A DNA stretch of 64,000 bases from contig NZ_BSTL01000010.1 of assembly GCF_030269485.1 (NCBI RefSeq), positions 124,001 through 188,000 of the forward strand, read 5' to 3'. How positions within the stretch are numbered: the first letter of the stretch is position 1; each line of letters begins with the position of its first letter. The notes below the pieces were generated by a model. The model made no database searches. It was not told the origin of the DNA and was given only the letters and a program-made list of their open reading frames with translations. Shown one piece after another: positions 16,611 through 23,873 of this stretch. Both the position numbers and the translations under genes were made by a program. Origin of the DNA: Actinoplanes sp. NBRC 103695. Lineage in GTDB: Bacteria; Actinomycetota; Actinomycetes; Mycobacteriales; Micromonosporaceae.

Positions 16611-18138
16611 GGGGGCGGGGCCCTTCCTGTTGTGCTGGGGTGCGCTGGTCCTTCTCACCCATGGACACGCCGTGCATGAACGACGCCATCAGGCCCGTGT
16701 CGTGCTCGCCTGCGGGATCGTCGGGCGGCGCGGACGGACCGAGCTGGAGCTGCGGCGCCATGTGGGTCTGACTGCGGCGCCGGGGGAGTGGCGGACGTTC
16801 AGTCGTGGGCGGCACGTCCGCCATGGCCGGGGCGGTCGGCCGGAGGGCCGGCGGATCCGGGTGGTCGCCGTTCTGGCTGATCTGGCCGCTGTGGCCGTTG
16901 TGGCTGCTCTGGCCGTTCGGGCTGTTGTGGCCGTTCTGGCCGTTATGCACGCCCGGCCGGGTCGCCTCGCCTCGCGGTGTGAAGGCCGACCAGCTCGCGG
17001 GTTGCGCGAACTCGATCGTGTGCTGGGCGAGGGTCTCCGGCCGGGCGTGCCGCTCGGGTTCCACGGGGGGTGCGATCAGCACCTGCGGCAGGATGACGAC
17101 TGCCTGCGTACCCCCGTAGATGTTGGTCTGAAGCCGCACGAGGATGCCGTGCTGGCGGGCGATCATGGACACCACGAAGAGCCCGATGCGGCCGTCCCGC
17201 AGCAGGTCGTCGAGGTTGATGTCCTCCGGGTTGGCGAGCAGCTTGTTGAGGCGGTCCTGGTCGGGGCGCTGCACGCCGAGGCCGCGGTCCTCCACCTCGA
17301 TGGCCACGCCGGCCGCCACCTGCTGCGCGCGCAGGATGACGTGGGTCTGCGGCGGCGCGAACATGGTCGCGTTCTCGATCAGCTCGGCGACCAGGTGGAT
17401 CACGCTGGCGACGACGTGCCCCGGCACGGTGCCCTCGATCGGTGGCACCAGCTTGACCCGGGAGTAGTGCTCGACCTCGGCGATCGCGGACCGCAGCACC
17501 TCGATCAGGGCGACCGGGCGGCTCCACTGCCGGCGGGACACCGAGCCGCCGAGCACGGCGAGGTTCTCCGCGTGCCGCCGGATCCGGGTCGCCAGGTGGT
17601 CCACCTGGAACAGGCCCTTCAGCAGGTCGGGATCCTCGACCTCGTTCTCCAGCGCGTCGAGCAGCTTGATCTCACGGTGCACCAGCGACTGGAGCCGCCG
17701 GGAGAGGTTGACGAAGACCTCCACCTGGCGACCGGCCGCGTGCGCCTCCGAGGCCGCGGCGGCCGCGGGGCGCGTCTGCGCCTCGAGCAGCAGCTCGGCG
17801 ATGCGGTCCCGCTCGGACCGGGCCTCGGCCAGCTCCGCGTGGCGCTCGGCGAGAGCGGCCCGGGCATCGACGGTGGACGCCCGCAGTGCGGCGGTCCGGA
17901 CCCCGGTGCGCCGGATCAGCCCGATGGCGTACGCCGCGGCGATCATGATGGCGCCGATGGCGATCAGGTACGGCAGGACCAGGGTTGACGTCCTGGCGTC
18001 GCCGCGCAGATAACCGATCGTGACGGCGTACAGCGTGACCGTGGCCACCGAGGGCAGGGCGATCAGCCAGGCCAGCTGGCCTGGCAGCGGGTTGGCGTCA
18101 GGATCCCGTCGCGTGTCGGAAGGTGCTGTCTCGGTCAT
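16597..18138 (-). CDS. cvnA: Conservon sensor histidine kinase (CvnA type, locus 2)
   Basis: 513 residues from the ATG at 18138, which has GAGG six bases upstream; a TTG at 18231 would add 31 residues. Two membrane segments (about 22-45 and 51-74) form a short hairpin anchor without the large NIT sensor of conservon 1. A coiled coil follows, then the DHp-like helix with His181 (LFQVDHLATRIRRHAENL), the N-box (LVAELIENATMFAPP) and a G-box (VEDRGLGV). The C-terminal tail is rich in Asn-Gly-His-Gln (HNGQNGHNSPNGQSSHNG), encoded by short repeats, and is followed by a Pro-rich stretch. First gene of conservon 2, transcribed leftward. Confidence 0.9.
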   Translation of the reverse strand: MTETAPSDTRRDPDANPLPGQLAWLIALPSVATVTLYAVTIGYLRGDARTSTLVLPYLIAIGAIMIAAAYAIGLIRRTGVRTAALRASTVDARAALAERHAELAEARSERDRIAELLLEAQTRPAAAAASEAHAAGRQVEVFVNLSRRLQSLVHREIKLLDALENEVEDPDLLKGLFQVDHLATRIRRHAENLAVLGGSVSRRQWSRPVALIEVLRSAIAEVEHYSRVKLVPPIEGTVPGHVVASVIHLVAELIENATMFAPPQTHVILRAQQVAAGVAIEVEDRGLGVQRPDQDRLNKLLANPEDINLDDLLRDGRIGLFVVSMIARQHGILVRLQTNIYGGTQAVVILPQVLIAPPVEPERHARPETLAQHTIEFAQPASWSAFTPRGEATRPGVHNGQNGHNSPNGQSSHNGHSGQISQNGDHPDPPALRPTAPAMADVPPTTERPPLPRRRSQTHMAPQLQLGPSAPPDDPAGEHDTGLMASFMHGVSMGEKDQRTPAQQEGPRPHVEH

Positions 18139-18455
18139 GGGCATCCTCGTTCGGCGGGCAGACTCATGGCGTTGCGGCAATGTCCGGAGTAGAGGCGACG
18201 CCACTTTAATTGGTGCTTCGTCAATGTCCAATCACCCCTTTTCCCGGACGCCGCGACATGTCGGCGGGAAAGCGCTGTGACCAGGCAATGGGGGCTGCCG
18301 GGGGATCTCGGCGGGTGACCGGATTAGGGGATTAGGGGAAGTGGCGGCAACAGCCCTAGGGGACCATTTCTATTAGTGCGATTGCTACTTCCGGACCGGC
18401 CGGCCGGCGTCCTCACCAAGATCGACATTGCTCACTCTGGGTGAGGGCGTGTTGT

Positions 18456-18536
18456 GAGCGATAACATTTTCCGCCTCAGTCGTCCGCGTTGCGTGACTGA
18501 GCCTTGACGCACCGGCATGAGAGCGTTAACACTATC
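18456..18536 (+). promoter_or_regulatory. LacI-type operators and promoter of the sugar ABC operon
   Basis: The 515 bp between conservon 2 and the ABC operon holds two matching sites: GTGAGCGATAACATT (around 18454-18468, strikingly like half of the E. coli lac operator) and GAGCGTTAACACTAT (18521-18535). They share AGCGWTAACAYT. A sigma70-like promoter TTGACG (18504-18509), 17 bp spacer, TAACAC (18527-18532) overlaps the second site, so binding would block transcription. I infer repression by a LacI-family sugar regulator encoded outside the window. The interval 18145-18450 carries the kinase promoter region and a short direct repeat GGATTAGGGGATTAGGGG near 18322; no gene is seen. Confidence 0.55.
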
Positions 18537-18653
18537 GAAACTCATCACGCCTTCACCCCGCCATCCACAACGTCCGGGCGCCGGTAGACACCCCTCTCCG
18601 GCGGCTTGTGGCTGCGTCGGGACGTCATCGGAATCTCTTCGCCAGGAGGAAAA

Positions 18654-19643
18654 ATGATTCTGCATAGGATGTCCGCCGCCGCCGCGGGCGTCGTACTGCT
18701 CGCCGCCATGACCGCCGGTTGCGGCAATGGCAATGAAGTGGGCGGTGCCTCGGGCACGGACGACGGCAAGATCACGCTCGGCTTCTCTCAGGTCGGCGCC
18801 GAGAGTGGCTGGCGCACCGCGAACACCAAGTCGATCCAGGAGTCCGCCGCCAGTGCGGGCATCGACCTCAAGTTCGCCGACGCGCAGCAGAAGCAGGAGA
18901 ACCAGATCAAGGCGATCCGGTCCTACATCACGCAGAAGGTCGACGTGATCGCCTTCTCGCCGGTGGTGGAGACCGGCTGGGACGCCGTGCTGCAGGAGGC
19001 CAAGGCCGCCAACATCCCGGTGATCCTGACCGACCGCGCCGTGGACTCGCAGGACAAGACGCTGTACAAGACCTTCATCGGCTCGGACTTCGTGGTCGAG
19101 GGTCAGAAGGCCGGCGAATGGCTGGTCAAGGAGTACGAGGGTAAGACCGCCCCGGTGAACATCGTGCAGCTCGAGGGCACGACGGGCTCGGCGCCGGCGA
19201 ACGACCGCAAGTCCGGCTTCGAGGAGAAGATCAAGGCCGACCCCAAGTTCAAGATCATCGCTTCGCAGACGGGCAAGTTCACCCGCGCCGACGGCAAAGA
19301 GGTGATGGAGGCCTTCCTCAAGGCCAACCCCAAGATCGATGTGCTGTACGCGCACAACGACGACATGGGGCTCGGTGCGATCGAGGCCATCGAGGCGGCC
19401 GGCAAGAAGCCCGGCGTCGACATCAAGATCATCACTGTGGACGCGGTCAAGGACGGCATGCAGGCCCTGGCCGACGGGAAGATCAACTTCATCGTGGAGT
19501 GCAGCCCGCTGCTCGGCCCACAGCTGATGGAGCTGGTCAAGAAGGTGAAGGCCGGCGAGACCGTCGAGCCGCGCATCCTCACCGAGGAGACCACGTTCAC
19601 CCAGGCGCAGGCTAAGGAAGCCCTGCCCAACCGGAAGTACTGA
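18654..19643 (+). CDS. Sugar ABC transporter substrate-binding lipoprotein (YtfQ-like)
   Basis: 329 residues. The signal peptide ends in a lipobox (LLAAMTAGC), so the protein is lipid-anchored outside the membrane. The mature part is a periplasmic-binding-protein type 1 fold of the ribose/galactofuranose group (ITLGFSQVGAESGWRTANTKSIQESA; DVIAFSPVVETGWDAVLQEAKAANIPVILTDR). That opening, GFSQVGAESGWR, is characteristic of the YtfQ galactofuranose-binding branch. The ATG at 18654 follows AGGAGGA. First gene of a four-gene importer operon. Confidence 0.9.
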   Translation: MILHRMSAAAAGVVLLAAMTAGCGNGNEVGGASGTDDGKITLGFSQVGAESGWRTANTKSIQESAASAGIDLKFADAQQKQENQIKAIRSYITQKVDVIAFSPVVETGWDAVLQEAKAANIPVILTDRAVDSQDKTLYKTFIGSDFVVEGQKAGEWLVKEYEGKTAPVNIVQLEGTTGSAPANDRKSGFEEKIKADPKFKIIASQTGKFTRADGKEVMEAFLKANPKIDVLYAHNDDMGLGAIEAIEAAGKKPGVDIKIITVDAVKDGMQALADGKINFIVECSPLLGPQLMELVKKVKAGETVEPRILTEETTFTQAQAKEALPNRKY

Positions 19644-19645
19644 CG

Positions 19646-21163
19646 ATGGCGGAGACCACGCCGATCCTCGAGATGCGGGGCATCGGCAAGAGGTTCCCCG
19701 GAGTGACCGCGCTCGACGGCGTGGACTTCCGCCTCCACCCCGGCGAGGTGCACGCCCTGATGGGGGAGAACGGCGCCGGCAAGTCCACGCTGATCAAGAT
19801 CCTGACCGGCGTCTACGACATCGACGACGGCGCGATCGAGCTGGACGGCGAACCGGTGCTGTTCTCCGGCCCCCAGCAGGCGCAGCACGCCGGCGTCAGC
19901 ACGGTCTACCAGGAGATCAACCTCTGCCCCAACCTGTCGGTGGCGGAGAACATCTACATCGGCCGCGAACCCCGGCGGTTCGGCATGATCTCGTTCCGCG
20001 CCATGCGGGCGAAGGCCGCCGAACTGCTGGGTTCGCTCGGCATCGACATCGACCCCGGCTCGGTGCTGGCCGGGCACTCGATCGCGGTGCAGCAGATGGT
20101 CGCGATCGCCCGCGCCGTGGACATCTCGGCGCGGGTGCTCATCCTCGACGAGCCGACGTCCAGCCTGGACGCCGGTGAGGTGGCCCAGCTCTTCCGGGTC
20201 ATCCGCGATCTGCGCGAACAAGGCCTGGCGATCGTCTTCGTCACGCACTTCCTCGACCAGGTCTACGAGATCTCGGACCGGATCACGGTGCTGCGCAACG
20301 GGCGGCTCGTCGGCGAGTTCCGCACCGCCGAGCTGTCCCAGCGCGACCTGGTCGAGAAGATGATCGGCAAGGAGCTCTCCGCGCTGGAGAGCATCGAGGA
20401 ACAGGCCAAACCTCAGCTGCGCGACCCTTCGCCGCTGCTCGTGGCCGAGGGGGTCGGGCGGACCGGGGCGATCGCGCCGTTCAGCCTGACCATCCACGCC
20501 GGCGAGGTCGTCGGGCTGGCCGGACTGCTCGGGTCCGGTCGCAGCGAGCTGGCCCGGCTGCTGTTCGGCGCGGACAAGGCCGACTCCGGCGAGCTACGGG
20601 TGGACGGCCGGCCCGTCACGATGCGCGGGCCACGCTCCGCGATGGAACGGGACATCGCCTACCTCTCCGAGAACCGCCGCACGGAGGGCTTGATCGAGGA
20701 GCTCACCGTACGCGAGAACATCATTTTGGCTTTGCAGGCGAACCGCGGCTGGGCGCGTCCGGTGCCACGCCGGCAGCAGGACGAGCTGGTCGCGAAGTAC
20801 GTCGAGGCGCTGCGCATCCGGCCCGCGGACCCGCAGACCGTGGTGCGCAACCTGTCCGGCGGCAACCAGCAGAAGGTGCTGCTGGCCCGCTGGCTGATCA
20901 CCGAGCCGCGGCTGCTCATCCTGGACGAGCCCACCCGCGGCATCGACGTCGGCGCCAAGGCCGACATCCAGCGGCTGGTGGTCAGCCTCGCCGGTGACGG
21001 GCTCGCCGTGCTGTTCATCAGCGCCGAGCTGGAAGAGGTGCTGCGGCTCAGCCACACCATCGTGGTGCTCCGCGACCGGGCGGTCGTGGCCCAGGTCGAG
21101 AACACCGACGCGGTGGACGCCAACAGCATCATGAACACGATCGCCACCGGGGTGACCGCGTGA
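19646..21163 (+). CDS. Sugar ABC transporter ATP-binding protein, two-domain (YtfR/RbsA-like)
   Basis: 505 residues with two ABC ATPase domains. The first has Walker A GENGAGKST and Walker B VLILDEPTSSLD but lacks a canonical LSGGQ (it reads AGHSIAVQQM). The second has the degenerate P-loop GLLGSGRSE, a good signature LSGGNQQKV and Walker B LLILDEPTRGID. This asymmetric pattern is normal for the RbsA/MglA/YtfR class. It begins two bases after the binding-protein gene and overlaps the first permease by four bases. Confidence 0.93.
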   Translation: MAETTPILEMRGIGKRFPGVTALDGVDFRLHPGEVHALMGENGAGKSTLIKILTGVYDIDDGAIELDGEPVLFSGPQQAQHAGVSTVYQEINLCPNLSVAENIYIGREPRRFGMISFRAMRAKAAELLGSLGIDIDPGSVLAGHSIAVQQMVAIARAVDISARVLILDEPTSSLDAGEVAQLFRVIRDLREQGLAIVFVTHFLDQVYEISDRITVLRNGRLVGEFRTAELSQRDLVEKMIGKELSALESIEEQAKPQLRDPSPLLVAEGVGRTGAIAPFSLTIHAGEVVGLAGLLGSGRSELARLLFGADKADSGELRVDGRPVTMRGPRSAMERDIAYLSENRRTEGLIEELTVRENIILALQANRGWARPVPRRQQDELVAKYVEALRIRPADPQTVVRNLSGGNQQKVLLARWLITEPRLLILDEPTRGIDVGAKADIQRLVVSLAGDGLAVLFISAELEEVLRLSHTIVVLRDRAVVAQVENTDAVDANSIMNTIATGVTA

Positions 21164-22149
21164 CCGGGGTTCTGAAGCACCGCCTCTTCTGGCCGTCGGC
21201 GGCGCTGATCGTGCTGCTGCTCGGCAACCTGATCTTCACGCCGCACTTCTTCTCCATCGAGATTCGCAACGGGCAGCTCTACGGCAGCCTGATCGACATC
21301 CTCCGCCTGTCGGCGCCGTTGATCCTGGTGGCTCTCGGCATGACCCTGGTGATCGCCACCGGGGGCATCGACCTGTCCGTCGGTTCCGTGATGGCGGTGG
21401 CCGGTGCCCTGGCCTGTCTGATCGTTGTGGACAATCCGGGCCTGTCGGGCGTCCTGCTGGCCTGTGTCGCCGCGGTGACGTTGGCGTTGGTCCTCGGCCT
21501 CTGGAACGGCTTCCTCGTCTCGGTCGTCGGGCTGCAACCGATCATCGCCACGCTGATCCTGATGGTCGCCGGGCGCGGGCTCGCCCAGCTGATCACCGAG
21601 GGCCAGATCATCACCGTGAACTCGCCGCCCTACCGGTTCATCGGCGCCGGCTATCTGCTGACCTTCCCGTTCGCGGTGATCATCGCGGCGGTGGTGGTCG
21701 CGTTCACCGCGCTGCTGACCCGGCGTACGGCGCTGGGCATGCTGGTCGAGTCGGTCGGCGGCAACCCGCGGGCCAGCCGGCTCTCCGGCATCCACTCGCG
21801 GCGGCTCATCTGGGGCGTGTACGCCTTCACCGGTGTCGCCGCGGGCATCGCCGGCCTGATGGCCACCGCCAACGTGTCCAGCGCGGACGGCAACGCGGTC
21901 GGCAGCCTGATCGAGCTGAACGCCATCCTCGCCGTCGTCATCGGCGGCACCTCCCTGGCCGGCGGCCGGTTCTCGATCGCCGGCACGGTCATCGGGGCGC
22001 TGCTCATCCAGGCGCTGGACACGACGATCTACACGACCGGCGTACCGGCACAGACCACCCAGCTCTTCAAGGCGGTCGTGGTGATCGTCATCTGCCTGAT
22101 CCAGTCGCCGGCCTTCCGGCGCAAGGTGTTGAGGACGGTTCCCGCATGA
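21160..22149 (+). CDS. Sugar ABC transporter permease (YtfT-like)
   Basis: 329 residues, eight to ten transmembrane helices, branched-chain/ribose permease family (LILVALGMTLVIATGGIDLSVGSVMAVAGAL). The signature GGIDLSVGS is diagnostic of the RbsC/YtfT/YjfF group. GTG start at 21160 within the preceding stop region (four-base overlap), and its stop overlaps the next gene, so it forms part of a heterodimeric channel with the following permease. Confidence 0.92.
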   Translation: MTGVLKHRLFWPSAALIVLLLGNLIFTPHFFSIEIRNGQLYGSLIDILRLSAPLILVALGMTLVIATGGIDLSVGSVMAVAGALACLIVVDNPGLSGVLLACVAAVTLALVLGLWNGFLVSVVGLQPIIATLILMVAGRGLAQLITEGQIITVNSPPYRFIGAGYLLTFPFAVIIAAVVVAFTALLTRRTALGMLVESVGGNPRASRLSGIHSRRLIWGVYAFTGVAAGIAGLMATANVSSADGNAVGSLIELNAILAVVIGGTSLAGGRFSIAGTVIGALLIQALDTTIYTTGVPAQTTQLFKAVVVIVICLIQSPAFRRKVLRTVPA

Positions 22150-23126
22150 CCTCTGTTCTCGCTCCCCGGCGCCGGGCCTGGACGATCCGCAAGTACGTAC
22201 CGATCCTCGGCACGCTCGTGCTGCTGGTGATCATGTACGGCATCGGGATCGTCAACTACGAGGGCTTCTACAACACCCAGATCCTGCTCAACATCTTCAT
22301 CGACAACTCGTTCCTGCTGGTCGTCGCGGTGGGCATGACCTTCGTGATCCTGACCGGCGGCATCGACCTGTCGGTCGGCTCGGTGGTGGCCCTGACCACG
22401 ATGGTGTGCGCGACGCTGCTGAACGACGGCTGGCCGGCGCCGGCCGCGATGATCGCCGTCCTGGTGATGGGCGCTCTGCTCGGCTTCCTGATGGGCTGCG
22501 TGATCCACTTCTTCGAGATCCAGCCGTTCATCGTGACGCTCGCCGGCATGTTCCTGGCGCGCGGCCTCTGCTACGTGATCAGCACGTCGTCGATCTCCAT
22601 CGACGCGCCGTTCTGGAAGACGACGGCCCAGGAACGCATCGGCGTCGGCACGTTCACGATCACCCCGAGCGTGGTGATCGCGGGGCTGGTCGTGGTCATC
22701 GCGGCGGTGGTGCTGGCGTGGACCCGGTTCGGCCGCACGGTCTACGCCATCGGTGGCAACGCGAACTCGGCGATGCTCATGGGGCTGGGCGTCGGGCGTA
22801 CCCGGATCGGGGTCTACACGATCAGCGGGTTGTGCTCGGCGATCGGCGGCCTGCTGCTCAGCTTCTACATGAGCTCGGGCGACCCGCTGCACGCGATCGG
22901 CATGGAACTCGACGCGATCGCCGCGGTGGTCATCGGCGGCACGCTGCTGACCGGCGGGTCGGGCTACGTGCTGGGAACCGTCCTGGGCATCACGGTGCTC
23001 GGGCTGATCCAGACGATCATCACCTTCCAGGGCAACCTGAGCAGCTGGTGGACCCGCATCTTCATCGGCGGCCTGCTGTTCGTCTTCGTCCTCCTCCAGA
23101 GGGCGGTCGTCCGCCGCACGCCCTGA
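22146..23126 (+). CDS. yjfF: Sugar ABC transporter permease (YjfF-like)
   Basis: 326 residues, the second permease of the importer, with VVAVGMTFVILTGGIDLSVGSVVALT and AAVVIGGTLLTGGSGYVLGTVLG. Two different permeases with one double ATPase and one YtfQ-like binding protein is the layout of the E. coli ytfQRT-yjfF galactofuranose importer. Given the secreted GH51 enzyme nearby, L-arabinofuranose or galactofuranose is the likely cargo (inference). ATG overlaps the previous stop by four bases. Confidence 0.9.
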   Translation: MTSVLAPRRRAWTIRKYVPILGTLVLLVIMYGIGIVNYEGFYNTQILLNIFIDNSFLLVVAVGMTFVILTGGIDLSVGSVVALTTMVCATLLNDGWPAPAAMIAVLVMGALLGFLMGCVIHFFEIQPFIVTLAGMFLARGLCYVISTSSISIDAPFWKTTAQERIGVGTFTITPSVVIAGLVVVIAAVVLAWTRFGRTVYAIGGNANSAMLMGLGVGRTRIGVYTISGLCSAIGGLLLSFYMSSGDPLHAIGMELDAIAAVVIGGTLLTGGSGYVLGTVLGITVLGLIQTIITFQGNLSSWWTRIFIGGLLFVFVLLQRAVVRRTP

Positions 23127-23154
23127 GCGAAATTCCAGACATGAAATAGCGCAC

Positions 23155-23170
23155 CCCGGCGGCCGCCGGG
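23155..23170. terminator. 16 bp perfect palindrome after the ABC operon
   Basis: CCCGGCGGCCGCCGGG is perfectly self-complementary and lies 28 bp after the last permease stop. It could act as a GC-rich terminator hairpin, though no T run follows. Weak evidence beyond position. Confidence 0.3.
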
Positions 23171-23174
23171 CAGG

Positions 23175-23873
23175 GTGAGTCGCATGAACGGGATCACGCA
23201 GCGCATCGTTCTGCTTCCGTCGTCCACCGGGCTGGTGGCCGCCGGGCCACTGCCGATGGGCGACCGGCCCGGCTCGGGGGACGAGCTGAGACGGGTCGCG
23301 TGGCTGAGCGGCCCGTTCGACGACGGGCCGCGTCCGCAGGCCGCCGGGTCATCAGGCGGACCCGGATCGCCGCCTGAGGTGGACCGTCCAGCAGGTAGGT
23401 CAGGGCCTTGTCACAACTCGGGCAAACGTCCTCGGCAGCGACCCGCCGGCGCACCTCGCAGCAGCGCCCACGCCGTCTCACCCAAGTCCGACCGTCGGCG
23501 GAGTCGCCAGGAGGAAGAGCCGCCGGCCGTCGCTTCGCCGGACAACTCGGGTGCTGAGCGGCGACGCCGGGGGCGGCCGCGTCTCGTCGCGGCTCGGACG
23601 GTCCGGGCGATCGTGCTTCTGGTCAGCGGCGGCGAGTCGTTGCAGGGAGTTGCCAACCTGCTCAACGACGCCGGTGTGCCCACTCCCTCGGAGACCAGGG
23701 TGGCGGCCGAGGAGAGGACCGGTCGCTGGTCCAAGTTCATGGTCCGCAACGTCCTGACCACGCAGCACGGCCGCCGGCTCGCGGCCGCGCTGCTTCGGCT
23801 TCGCGGGGCGTCACCGCTGCCGGATGCGCAGGAAAGTGACCGAGTTGGGCAGGAAGGTGTGGGTGAACGTTGA
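23175..23873 (+). CDS. Hypothetical protein with serine-recombinase-like helix-turn-helix segment
   Basis: 232 residues from GTG 23175 (or 229 from ATG 23184). The first ~130 residues are low-complexity, Pro/Gly/Arg/Ser-rich and probably disordered, if coding at all. The segment RRRGRPRLVAARTVRAIVLLVSGGESLQGVANLLNDAGVPTPSE resembles the Hin-like helix-turn-helix and linker that precede the recombinase domain in large serine recombinases ('GRPR...IVxLRxxGxSLxxIAxxLNxxGVPTP'). There is no catalytic resolvase domain, so it may be a recombinase remnant or a small DNA-binding protein. Its 3' end overlaps the convergent GH51 gene by 63 bp. Confidence 0.5.
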   Translation: MSRMNGITQRIVLLPSSTGLVAAGPLPMGDRPGSGDELRRVAWLSGPFDDGPRPQAAGSSGGPGSPPEVDRPAGRSGPCHNSGKRPRQRPAGAPRSSAHAVSPKSDRRRSRQEEEPPAVASPDNSGAERRRRGRPRLVAARTVRAIVLLVSGGESLQGVANLLNDAGVPTPSETRVAAEERTGRWSKFMVRNVLTTQHGRRLAAALLRLRGASPLPDAQESDRVGQEGVGER

